Shown here in pieces: positions 1 through 6,386 of a stretch of DNA of 11,024 nucleotides. Source of the DNA: an uncultured Pseudomonadota bacterium (GTDB taxonomy: Bacteria > Myxococcota_A > UBA796 > CAJQPC01); assembly GCA_937915955.1 (NCBI GenBank), contig CALGIB010000251.1:1-11024 (forward strand). The letters are read 5' to 3'. How positions within the stretch are numbered: the first letter of the stretch is position 1; the number at the start of each line of letters is the position of its first letter. Both the position numbers and the translations under genes were made by a program. The notes beneath the pieces are model-generated. The model was not told the origin of the DNA, made no database searches, and was given only the letters and a program-made list of their open reading frames with translations.

Positions 1-147
1 CTGCATCTTCAGGTCGTAGGCCAGCGCCCCCGTGGCCAGGACAGCCAGGATCGGGAAGGTCAGCACGGCCAGATGGGAGAAGACCAGCCAGGTCCGCAGC
101 GGCAGCACGAAGCGCGGCACGGCCGCGGGGCGGGTCTCCTCCTCCAC
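1..147 (-). CDS. Sensor histidine kinase, N-terminal fragment (runs off left edge)
   Basis: Only the first 49 codons are visible, read leftwards from a GTG at 147-145; the rest lies outside the window. An AGGGAG ribosome-binding site overlaps the stop codon of the upstream regulator gene and sits 5-6 bases before the GTG, so the two are very probably co-transcribed and translated together. The peptide has a short acidic/basic cytoplasmic start (V-E-E-E-T-R) and then one long hydrophobic stretch from about residue 20 to 43 (containing RTWLVFSHLAVL and a Pro), typical of the first membrane helix of a membrane-bound sensor kinase. No kinase motif is visible. The identification rests on this helix plus position directly after an OmpR-type response regulator, the standard place for the cognate kinase. 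Another membrane protein cannot be excluded. Confidence 0.7.
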   Translation of the reverse strand, partial: MEEETRPAAVPRFVLPLRTWLVFSHLAVLTFPILAVLATGALAYDLKMQ

Positions 148-156
148 GCGGCTCCC

Positions 157-852
157 TCAGAGCTCCCGGAGTCGGTAGCCCAGTCCGTGCACGGTCTCGA
201 CCGGGTCCAGATCGTGCTCACGAAACTTCTGGCGGATGCGGCGCACGTGCGAGTCGAGCGTGCGGTCGCTGACGTGGTGGTTGCCTGGGTAGGCGCGCTC
301 CACCAGCTCGTCGCGGGTGTAGACCTTGCCCGAGTGCCTCATGAGCACCTCGAGCAAGCGGAACTCGGTCACCGTGAGGCGGACCTCCTGGCCCGAGCAC
401 CAGACGCGGTGCAGGCTCCCGTCCAGCCGCACGGGGCCGGCGCTCAGGCTGCCCTCGCCGCCCTCAGCGCCCGAGACCTGGCCCTGGGTCCGGCGCAGCA
501 CGGCCTTGACCCGGCTGACCAGCTCGCGAGGCGAGAAGGGCTTGGCCAGGTAGTCGTCGCCGCCCATCTCCAGGCCGAGGACCTTGTCGAACTCCTCGTC
601 TCGGGAGCTCAGGAAGACGATGGGCACCTGGCTGGTCTTGCGCAGCTGGCGACAGACCTCCAGGCCGTCGAGCTCCGGCATCAGCACGTCCAGGACCACC
701 AGATCGGCGCTCTTGGACTGGAAGCTGGTCAGGGCCTCGTGGCCGTCGCGGGCTTCGCGTACGCGGTAGCCGGCCCGGTCCAACACGTAGCGCACGACCT
801 CGCGCAGGTTGTCGTCGTCGTCGACGATCAGGATTTCGGCTGACATCACCAT
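157..852 (-). CDS. OmpR/PhoB-family response regulator (receiver + winged helix)
   Basis: A 231-residue cytoplasmic transcription factor of the usual length for the OmpR/PhoB family. The receiver occupies residues 5-120, with acidic pocket D12-D13, phospho-acceptor D55 (LVVLDVLMP), switch residue S82 and conserved K104 in an AKPFSPREL motif, so all catalytic residues are present. A Gly/Ser-rich linker follows, then a C-terminal winged-helix DNA-binding domain (about 135-231). That domain contains LTVTEFRLLEVLM, the recognition-helix region around SDRTLDSHVRRIRQKF, and the terminal hairpin VETVHGLGYRL. The first ATG (852) is chosen because AAGGGAG lies 7 bases upstream; a second ATG two codons later is less well spaced. 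The gene downstream is the presumed partner kinase. The spacer in front is shared with a divergently transcribed gene. The signal sensed cannot be told from the sequence. Confidence 0.96.
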   Translation of the reverse strand: MVMSAEILIVDDDDNLREVVRYVLDRAGYRVREARDGHEALTSFQSKSADLVVLDVLMPELDGLEVCRQLRKTSQVPIVFLSSRDEEFDKVLGLEMGGDDYLAKPFSPRELVSRVKAVLRRTQGQVSGAEGGEGSLSAGPVRLDGSLHRVWCSGQEVRLTVTEFRLLEVLMRHSGKVYTRDELVERAYPGNHHVSDRTLDSHVRRIRQKFREHDLDPVETVHGLGYRLREL

Positions 853-914
853 CGGTGTACTCCCTTCGCAAGCTTCGAGTCGAGCCTATGGAGCGGGCGT
901 GCCCTCGCTCGGGC

Positions 915-931
915 CTGGACGTTGCGTCCAG
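915..931. repeat. Perfect 7-bp inverted repeat, divergent spacer
   Basis: CTGGACG-TTG-CGTCCAG is a perfect inverted repeat with 7-bp arms and a 3-base centre. It lies in the 105-bp spacer between the minus-strand response regulator and the plus-strand gene that starts at 958. It could be an operator for either gene or a hairpin in the leader of the plus-strand gene. There is no T-tract, so it is not a standard intrinsic terminator. Confidence 0.5.
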
Positions 932-937
932 ACCGGG

Positions 938-951
938 ATCCTGTGCAGGAT
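938..951. repeat. Inverted repeat overlapping the ribosome-binding site of the 958 gene
   Basis: ATCCTG-TG-CAGGAT is a perfect inverted repeat with 6-bp arms and a 2-base centre. With a G-U pair and a further G-C pair it extends outward to 936-953. Its right arm contains AGGA (947-950), the best ribosome-binding site for the ATG at 958, 7 bases further on. If it folds in RNA it would mask that site; as DNA it could be an operator. Both are inference. Confidence 0.45.
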
Positions 952-957
952 TCGTGC

Positions 958-1953
958 ATGCTCTTGCTGACCCTCTCGTGCCTCTCCAGAAGGCCGCCCA
1001 CACCCGCCGCCGCCGAAGGCCCCCGCATCGGCGTCGTCAGCGGCCCCTGGCTCCAGGGCGAAGGGCTGGCCCTGGCCGCCACGGGCCCGCGGGACCTCGA
1101 CGGGGGCTGGGCCGGGCCCGCCATCGTGCTCGCAGCCTGGATCCAGCAGGACGCGCTGTGGACGAGCTCCAGCATGAGCGCGGGTCGAGGCTGGACGCCA
1201 CCGCTGCGCATCGACGGCCCGATCGACACCAGCGAGGACGGCCAGGCGCGGGTCGAGCTGGGCATCGCGTCGGGTCGACCGCTGGCGGTCTACAGCAGCG
1301 CCGGCGTGCCGATGCTGGCCTCGCGCAGCGGCGAAGGCTGGACCAGCGAGCCCCTCTCCGAGCTGGCGCGGGGCGATCGCCTGGATCTGGTCGTGCGGGA
1401 CGGCGAGCCGATCGTGGTCTGGCTGGACAGCGAGAGAGGGGGCGTGTGGATGCTTCGGGACGGCTCCGAGGAGCAGATCACCGAGCAGCCGGCGCTGGCC
1501 TGCGCGAGGCCCGCGGTCAGCGCCGAGGGCCCCCTGCAGGTGGCCTTTCGCGGCGTGGAGGGCGAGATCTGGCGCTTCAGGCTGAGCGAGGAGGGCTGGA
1601 TCGAGGACGGCCTGCGCCCCGGGCGGCCGGTCTGTGACGGGCCGGACTTCCTGGGACCCCACCTGCTCCAGGCCGAGGACGGCGAGGCCTACCTCGGGGA
1701 GCAGGAGTTCCTGGCGATCGAGGCCGGCTGGGAGGTCGACCAGCCGAGGTCGGGCGGAGGCGTGCTCGCCTGGAGAGAGCAGCGCGGGGATCAGGACCGC
1801 ATCGTGTTGGGCGGCCAGAGCCTGCTGACACGGGAGGGCGCGCTCATGCCCGGCGACGCGATCGTCGTGGCCGGAGAGGTCTGGCTGCCGTTCCAGAGCG
1901 ACGAGCCGGTCGTGGCCACCTTCGGTCAGGAGACGCTGGAGAGTCCGGAGTAG
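958..1953 (+). CDS. Secreted or lipid-anchored protein of unknown function, possible beta-propeller
   Basis: I do not recognise this 331-residue protein. It opens with a short hydrophobic leader (MLLLTLSC) followed by a Ser/Arg/Pro/Ala-rich stretch. Cys8 could be a lipidation site, but the residues before it (T-L-S) fit a lipobox poorly and there is no basic start, so export is likely rather than proven. The mature part is mostly short beta-type segments with recurring Trp and Gly-Trp motifs (EGWTSEP, RGWTPPL, EEGWIEDG) and repeated patterns like 'GEPIVVWLD', 'RPLAVYSS', 'PLQVAFRG'. These are reminiscent of the blades of sialidase-like or YncE-like beta-propellers. The ATG at 958 is preferred over an in-frame TTG at 922 because AGGA sits 7 bases before it and the leader starts there. 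It is transcribed divergently from the response regulator, which may control it; that is inference from position. Confidence 0.75.
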   Translation: MLLLTLSCLSRRPPTPAAAEGPRIGVVSGPWLQGEGLALAATGPRDLDGGWAGPAIVLAAWIQQDALWTSSSMSAGRGWTPPLRIDGPIDTSEDGQARVELGIASGRPLAVYSSAGVPMLASRSGEGWTSEPLSELARGDRLDLVVRDGEPIVVWLDSERGGVWMLRDGSEEQITEQPALACARPAVSAEGPLQVAFRGVEGEIWRFRLSEEGWIEDGLRPGRPVCDGPDFLGPHLLQAEDGEAYLGEQEFLAIEAGWEVDQPRSGGGVLAWREQRGDQDRIVLGGQSLLTREGALMPGDAIVVAGEVWLPFQSDEPVVATFGQETLESPE

Positions 1954-2030
1954 GCTGCTCCGATCAACCCCCTCGCGTGAAATGCGAGCGCGACCGTGCG
2001 CGTTGTGACCACGAGCGGTCGAAGGAGTCG

Positions 2031-3332
2031 ATGGACCTCAGCCTCCAGCAGCGCCTGCAGAAGCTCAGCCGTAAGGCTCGGGCTCGGCCATGGAGCATCG
2101 AGCTCGCTCCTCGCCATGCCAGCGGCGCACAGGCCCGGCGACTCACGCTGCTCGCGCCACCCGAGGCGGGGCGCGAGATCATGCTGCGGGCCCACAACGC
2201 GGTCCTGCTGCTGCAGCCCGCCTCGCTGCGGGTGCGCCACCCCCGTGGGGCGGAGCCCCCTCAGCAGCTGCTCGAGGACCTGCGCGCCATCCACGCCCTG
2301 CCCATCGCCTGGGGCGAGGGGGACATGCCCACGATGAGCCGAGGCGTGGTGGACCTGCCCGCCATCGAGCAGCCAGCGCCTCGGCGTCGCTCCAGCGGCC
2401 TCGCGGTGGGGCTGGACATCGGCGGCACCGGCATGAAGGCCTGCGCGCTGCTCCACGGACAGGTCGTCCGGCGGGCGCACGCGCGGACCTGGCCCGAGGG
2501 GGAGCGCGGGCTTCAGTCCCTGCTGGACCGGTCCCGCGACCTGGTGCGCGACGTCAGCCTGGGCGAGCCCATCCAGAGCCTGGGCATTGGCTTCGCGAGC
2601 CCCATGGGCCTTGGCGGCAAGGTGGTGGCGCTGTCCACCGTGATGCGACAGAAGCTGGGCGATCTCGAGGTCTTGAGTGACTTCCCGGCGCGCGTTGCAG
2701 AGGGCCTCGTGAGCGGCCCGGTGGCCTGCTACAACGACCTGGCCAACCTGGGGCGCAAGCTCTCGGGCCAGGGCCGCCGACGGCTGCTGCGGCTCCAGAT
2801 CGGCACCAGCTTCGGTGGCTGCTGGATCGACGCGGACGGCACCGTGAACGCGGTCGAGCTGGGGCGTATGGTCGTGGACCCCTCCGAGCAGGCCCGGCCC
2901 CACACCTACCTGCCCCTGCGCGGCGCCATGAAGTCCTACCTGTCCGGCTACGGCGTCGGGCTGACGCTCGGAGGGCTGCTGGGCGAGCCCGTGAGCGCCT
3001 GGGACTCGGGCTATCGGCTGGCCGAGGGGCTGCGGGCTGGAGACGCCCACGGACAGGCCACGGCGGACTGGATCGCGCGGATGCTGATGGGCGCGGTCGA
3101 CGAGGCCTGCTCGGTGCTGCCGGGGCTGCGTGAGGTCGAGGTCGGCGGCTCGATGCTGCAGGGCCACACGGGGCGCCTCATTCGCAACCGGGTCCGCGAT
3201 CTGCTGGACCTGGCCGAGAGCGCCCCCAGCTTCGCGGTGGCCAGTGATCCCGGCTACGACGGCGCCCTCGCGGCGGCCCTCGCGCCGTTGGTCGACGCGC
3301 CGCTTCGAGGCATGCGGAGGCTGGTCGGTTAG
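2031..3332 (+). CDS. ROK-like (ASKHA-fold) sugar kinase homologue with N-terminal extension
   Basis: A 433-residue protein whose part from about residue 124 matches the ROK family (glucokinase, N-acetylsugar kinases, ROK repressors). The phosphate-1 motif is LDIGGTGMKA (D129-A137), followed by an LGIGFASPMG motif (184-193). N235-D236 matches the catalytic Asp motif, GTSFGG (258-263) with a following DADG is the second phosphate loop, and VEVGGSM (369-375) is the adenosine-site glycine motif. Residues 1-120 are an extra, Arg-rich region unlike the winged helix of ROK repressors; its function is unknown. The usual ROK Glu-x-Gly-His plus Cys-x-Cys-Gly zinc site is not there: the equivalent reads ELGR (276-279) and no Cys cluster follows. 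It may therefore be a zinc-free kinase or a non-catalytic sugar sensor. ATG 2031 is chosen (AAGGAG only 3 bases upstream); an in-frame GTG at 1977 would add 18 unconvincing residues. A HAD phosphatase-like gene follows 10 bp later. Confidence 0.8.
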   Translation: MDLSLQQRLQKLSRKARARPWSIELAPRHASGAQARRLTLLAPPEAGREIMLRAHNAVLLLQPASLRVRHPRGAEPPQQLLEDLRAIHALPIAWGEGDMPTMSRGVVDLPAIEQPAPRRRSSGLAVGLDIGGTGMKACALLHGQVVRRAHARTWPEGERGLQSLLDRSRDLVRDVSLGEPIQSLGIGFASPMGLGGKVVALSTVMRQKLGDLEVLSDFPARVAEGLVSGPVACYNDLANLGRKLSGQGRRRLLRLQIGTSFGGCWIDADGTVNAVELGRMVVDPSEQARPHTYLPLRGAMKSYLSGYGVGLTLGGLLGEPVSAWDSGYRLAEGLRAGDAHGQATADWIARMLMGAVDEACSVLPGLREVEVGGSMLQGHTGRLIRNRVRDLLDLAESAPSFAVASDPGYDGALAAALAPLVDAPLRGMRRLVG

Positions 3333-3342
3333 TCCGCTGCCG

Positions 3343-4317
3343 GTGGAGATCTACCGCTGGGACCTGGACAAGACCTACCTGCTGACGGACTTCGAGTCCG
3401 TCAGCGGGCTGGTGCGGAGCGCGCTCGAGGCCCCCGAGGAGAAGCGCAACGTGCCGGGCAGCGGCGCGCTGCTGCGGGCGCTCTCGCTGCGACCGGCCAG
3501 CCGGGTGGTGATCGTCAGCGGATCCCCGACGCAGATGCGACCCGTGCTCGAGCGAAAGCTGCACATGGACGGCGTGCGGTTCCACGAGCTGCACCTCAAG
3601 GACAACGTGCGCAACCTGCGCAAGGGCCACCTCCGCGCGGTGAAGGGGCAGTTCGGGTACAAGCTGCCAGCCCTGCTCCGAGGTCGCGCGGGCCTGGGCC
3701 GAGGCGTGCACGAGCACCTCTTCGGCGACGACGCCGAGGTCGACGCGCTGGTCTACTCGGTCTTCGCGGACGCGGTCGCGGGTCGGCTCACCCCCGTACA
3801 GGTCAGCCGGATCATGGAGGCCGCGGGGGCCTACGGCGAGAGCATCCAGGCCGCTCTCGAGGCCCTGGAGCAGGTGCCCGCCGCGGACTGCGTCGAGCGC
3901 ATCTTCATCCGGCTCGAGAAGGGCGTGCCGCCGCGCCGCTTCGCCTCCCTCGGGACCCGCATGGTGCCGATCTACAGCTGGTTTCAGGCCGCCCTGGTGC
4001 TCTACGGGGCCGGCCGCTTGCGGGCCACGGACGTCTTCGAGGTCACCCTCGAGGTCATCCAGAGCGCCGGCTACGGGCCTCGCCAGCTGGGCAACCTCTT
4101 CCAGGACATCCTGCGTCGTGGGCACGTCCAGCTGGACGCCATGCGCCTGCTGGTCGGCGAGCTCGAGGCCCTGGAGGACCCGCGCGTCGCGCCGACGATC
4201 GCGGCCTGCCGAGCCCGCGTGGGTTGGCTGGGCGAGGTCGAGGGGCGCTACCAGGAGCCCGCTCCCCCAGGCCACGTCGACTACCTCGCCGTGCTGCGCT
4301 CCTTCCAGGCGAAGTAG
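3343..4317 (+). CDS. HAD-fold phosphatase-like protein with helical C-terminal half
   Basis: 324 residues. The N-terminal 140 carry the four HAD-superfamily motifs in order. Motif I is WDLDKTYL (nucleophile D7, general acid D9), motif II is VIVSGSP (S59), motif III Lys is probably K107 (FGYKLPALL), and motif IV is FGDDAEVDA (D129, D130, D134). The layout, with a PGSGALLRAL segment and LKDN between motifs II and III, resembles the DUF2183/APP1-type lipid phosphatase branch, but that placement is a guess. Residues 150-324 are a mostly helical domain without a motif I know. The protein is soluble: no leader or membrane helix. GTG 3343 is the only sensible start near the end of the kinase gene (10-bp gap), although no good ribosome-binding site precedes it, suggesting translational coupling. 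Upstream in-frame starts lie deep inside the ROK gene. A kinase-phosphatase pair acting on related phospho-compounds is plausible inference. Confidence 0.8.
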   Translation: MEIYRWDLDKTYLLTDFESVSGLVRSALEAPEEKRNVPGSGALLRALSLRPASRVVIVSGSPTQMRPVLERKLHMDGVRFHELHLKDNVRNLRKGHLRAVKGQFGYKLPALLRGRAGLGRGVHEHLFGDDAEVDALVYSVFADAVAGRLTPVQVSRIMEAAGAYGESIQAALEALEQVPAADCVERIFIRLEKGVPPRRFASLGTRMVPIYSWFQAALVLYGAGRLRATDVFEVTLEVIQSAGYGPRQLGNLFQDILRRGHVQLDAMRLLVGELEALEDPRVAPTIAACRARVGWLGEVEGRYQEPAPPGHVDYLAVLRSFQAK

Positions 4318-4338
4318 AGTCGCTCTACGATTCGTAGA
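4314..4338. repeat. Overlapping, mutually exclusive inverted repeats
   Basis: GTAGAG (4314-4319) pairs with CTCTAC (4323-4328) across a TCG loop. The same central bases also form TCTACGA-T-TCGTAGA (4324-4338), a perfect 7-bp inverted repeat. The first arm includes the stop codon of the HAD-like gene. As RNA only one of the two hairpins can form at a time; as DNA the second is an operator-like palindrome. No T-tract follows. Confidence 0.5.
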
Positions 4339-4345
4339 CCGGATG

Positions 4346-4361
4346 CCGCCTGTCCTGGCGG
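4346..4361. repeat. Small GC-rich inverted repeat (possible hairpin)
   Basis: CCGCC-TGTCCT-GGCGG forms a 5-bp all-GC stem with a 6-base loop, just downstream of the overlapping repeats and just before the sigma-54-like element. Such short GC stems occur by chance in this base composition, so it is listed mainly because three potential hairpins stack in under 50 bases. Confidence 0.25.
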
Positions 4362-4365
4362 AGCC

Positions 4366-4381
4366 GGGCACGACCCTTGCT
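4366..4381 (+). promoter_or_regulatory. Candidate sigma-54 (-24/-12) promoter for the phosphorelay cluster
   Basis: GGGCACG-ACCC-TTGCT matches the sigma-54 consensus TGGCACG-N4-TTGC(A/T) at every fixed position except the first T. The invariant GG (4367-4368) and GC (4379-4380) are 10 bases apart as required. Placement before an operon that encodes an NtrC-type activator fits autoregulation. Against it: transcription would begin about base 4392, only about 3 bases before the ATG at 4395, so the GAGGGAGA ribosome-binding site (4383-4390) would not be transcribed. A chance match in GC-rich DNA remains quite possible. Confidence 0.35.
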
Positions 4382-4394
4382 TGAGGGAGACACG

Positions 4395-4775
4395 ATGTCT
4401 CTTCTGGATGCCGCCAAGGCCGCCCACCACGACCTGGGCAAGTACGTGCGCTTCGAGCAGCGCTGGCTGCCCGAGGGCGCCTCGGACGCCGAGCTGCTCG
4501 CCTCGCTCCAGGCCGACGTGCTCCAGACCCGCCGGTCCCGGAGCGAGGTCGAGTCCGCCCCCCAGCTCTGGAGGCGGCTTCGACCCGCGCTGTCCGAGCT
4601 CGCCGAGCGCGATGAGGTGCAGGTCGTGGACCGCTCCGTCGAGGCCCTCGAGGCCCAGCTCCCGGCGCTCGAGCGGGGCAGCCTGAGCCGGCCTCAGCTC
4701 GACCAGATCTCCCAGGCCTGCGGCGCCATCTCCTCGGCGCTCTCGCAGCTCGTCACCTCGCTGAAGGAAGGCTGA
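4395..4775 (+). CDS. Small helical protein with histidine-box-like motif (possible phosphotransfer partner)
   Basis: 126 residues, not recognised as a known family. It has no leader or membrane helix and is predicted by eye to be almost entirely helical (Leu/Ala/Glu/Arg-rich), the size of a single four-helix phosphotransfer or dimerisation bundle. Near the start it reads AAHHDLGKYVRF (residues 9-20). H12-D13-L14-x-K16 resembles the H-box of histidine kinases (H-[DE]-[LI]-x-[NK]) and the H611-E-V-L-K615 motif of the kinase encoded two genes downstream. The ATG at 4395 is well supported by GAGGGAGA about 5 bases upstream. The next gene, an NtrC-type regulator, starts 3 bp after the stop and has its ribosome-binding site inside this gene, so the two are surely co-translated. 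A phosphotransfer or receiver-binding role is inference from motif and context; a plain structural or anti-activator role is also possible. Confidence 0.8.
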   Translation: MSLLDAAKAAHHDLGKYVRFEQRWLPEGASDAELLASLQADVLQTRRSRSEVESAPQLWRRLRPALSELAERDEVQVVDRSVEALEAQLPALERGSLSRPQLDQISQACGAISSALSQLVTSLKEG

Positions 4776-4778
4776 ACC

Positions 4779-6386
4779 GTGGCCCACATCCTCGTCATCG
4801 ACGATCAGGACCGCTCCGCGCGGCTGGTCCGCCGTGTGCTCCCGGAGCACGACATCCACGGGCCCTGCCGCAGCTGGGGCGAGGCCAAGCGCATGCTGCG
4901 CAGGCTGGGCCGACGCCTCGATCTGGTCCTGCTGGACGTGAACTTCGACATCGAGGCCGAGGACCTGCTCGGCCTGCCGGCCAACGCCGACGAGGCGGCG
5001 CTCGAGGGCTGTCGCCGCACCCAGGGGCTGCTCATCCTGCGTGAGCTGCGGCAGGGGCACCCGGACCTGCCGGTGGTGCTGATGACCGCGCTGGACGATC
5101 TGCCGCTCGAGCGCGCCGCCGAGGAGCTCTCGGCCCAGGAGTACACCTACTTCCTGGACGACGAGGGGGCCGACGCCAGCTCGCTTCGGGCGCAGATCGA
5201 GGGCATCGTTCGCAGCCGGCGCGGGCAGGAGCGCGAGGGGCCGATCTACTGGGGGAGCGGCATGGAGATGCGCCGCATCCGCAGCCAGCTGATGACCCTG
5301 GCGCGGGGGCGACTGCCCATCATCCTGGGGGGGCCGACCGGCACCGGCAAGAGCCTGATCGCGCGTCACTTCGTCCACCCACGCAGCCAGCGAAAGGGGC
5401 GCTTCGTCGCGGTGGACCTGTCCACGATCTCCCGAGAGCTGATGGGCGCGCACCTCTTCGGCAGCACCCGGGGCAGCTACACGGGCTCGGTCTCCGACCG
5501 CAAGGGGGCCTTCGAGGAGGCCGACGGCGGCACGCTGTTCCTGGACGAGATCGGCAACCTGTCGGACGAGGCCCAGAAGATGCTGCTGACCGTGCTCCAG
5601 GAGGGCGCGGTCACGCGCGTCGGCGACGTGCGCGAGCGCAAGGTGGACGTGAAGCTGGTGGTCGCCACGAACGAGGATCTGCCCGAGATGGTCCGGGCCG
5701 GACGCTTCCGGGCGGACCTCTATATGCGCCTCAATCCGGCCTGCACGGTGGAGCTGCCCTCGCTCAAGGAGCGCCAGCTGGACCTGCCCACGCTGGTGGA
5801 GTTCTGCTGCGAGCGCGCGCTGGCCGGCCCCTACCTCGCCGAGCTGCTGGCCCAATACCAGGCAGCTAACGGCCTGGGCGGGAGCGTGCTCGAGGTCGTC
5901 GCGGCGGCTCGCGCGCCGGAGCCCAAGGACGGCGTCATCCACCTGCTGCTGCCCGCCAAGACGGCCTCGGCGCTCAACAAGCACCCCTGGCCGGGCAACC
6001 TGCGGGAGTTCGCGATGACCGTCGAGAACACCCTGGTCTTCACCTTCGCAGAGCTCGTGCAGCTGGACCGGGTGGAGCGCCCGGACGTGGTGCAGCTTCG
6101 GCCCAAGCTGGTCCAGGACCTGCTGCGGCACACCCAGGGTCAGCTGCCCCAGCCCAAGGGTGAGGGCCTCCGCATCGAGGTCGCCCTGCGCTCCCAGGAC
6201 ACCCTGAACAAGGTCGCCACCGAGGTCGAGCGCCAGTACTTCACGGCCCTGTTCGTGGCCCAGGCGGGCGACTTCGGCGAGATGGCCCGGGTGCTGATGG
6301 GCGACCCCGACAGCGCCCGCAAGGTGCAGCTTCGCTTCAACCAGCTCGGGCTGAAGGTGCGCGAGCTGCGCCAGCGGCTCGGGTGA
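4779..6386 (+). CDS. NtrC-type AAA+ response regulator with atypical receiver and GSYTGS loop
   Basis: 535 residues. Receiver, 1-145: acidic pair D8-D9, phospho-acceptor D53 (VLLDVNFD), T103 (VLMTA); where Lys-Pro is expected the sequence is FLDDEG, so the Lys is missing. Asp-to-Thr spacing is 50 residues instead of about 27. AAA+ domain, about 155-420: Walker A GPTGTGKS (185-192), GSYTGS (232-237) at the GAFTGA position that contacts sigma-54, Walker B GGTLFLDEIG (250-259), ATNED sensor I (296-300), Arg-finger region FRADLYMRLN (310-319), sensor II WPGNLRE (404-410). The stretch between LKER (332) and WPGN is about 30 residues longer than in NtrC. The last 47 residues (AGDFGEMARVL...LGLKVREL) form a divergent Fis-like helix-turn-helix. 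GTG 4779 has AAGGAAGG 7 bases upstream. The stop overlaps the kinase gene start (GTGA). Likely a sigma-54 activator controlled by that kinase, though the loop variant leaves sigma-54 contact uncertain. Confidence 0.93.
   Translation: MAHILVIDDQDRSARLVRRVLPEHDIHGPCRSWGEAKRMLRRLGRRLDLVLLDVNFDIEAEDLLGLPANADEAALEGCRRTQGLLILRELRQGHPDLPVVLMTALDDLPLERAAEELSAQEYTYFLDDEGADASSLRAQIEGIVRSRRGQEREGPIYWGSGMEMRRIRSQLMTLARGRLPIILGGPTGTGKSLIARHFVHPRSQRKGRFVAVDLSTISRELMGAHLFGSTRGSYTGSVSDRKGAFEEADGGTLFLDEIGNLSDEAQKMLLTVLQEGAVTRVGDVRERKVDVKLVVATNEDLPEMVRAGRFRADLYMRLNPACTVELPSLKERQLDLPTLVEFCCERALAGPYLAELLAQYQAANGLGGSVLEVVAAARAPEPKDGVIHLLLPAKTASALNKHPWPGNLREFAMTVENTLVFTFAELVQLDRVERPDVVQLRPKLVQDLLRHTQGQLPQPKGEGLRIEVALRSQDTLNKVATEVERQYFTALFVAQAGDFGEMARVLMGDPDSARKVQLRFNQLGLKVRELRQRLG

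Noticed and set aside
1972..1988. CTCGC/GCGAG hairpin before the ROK-like gene
   Set aside because: Only 5 bp with a 7-base loop and no T-tract; such matches are common by chance at this GC content.
1991..2021. CGACCG and CGGTCG inverted repeat upstream of the ROK-like gene
   Set aside because: Short arms 19 bases apart with an irregular centre; not convincing as an operator or RNA structure.
1926..3167. Long open frame on the minus strand opposite the ROK-like gene
   Set aside because: GC-rich codons leave antisense frames open. The product is low-complexity, rich in Gln, His, Ala and Gly, with no family signal, while the plus strand has clear ROK motifs.
3130..3342. ATG at 3130 as start of the HAD-like gene
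   Set aside because: The added 71 residues overlap the ROK-like gene out of frame and look like shadow sequence; HAD motif I starts right after the GTG at 3343.
4281..6131. 616-codon minus-strand frame
   Set aside because: It lies opposite the AAA+ regulator, which shows every expected motif; the antisense product is Gln/Leu/Gly-rich filler.
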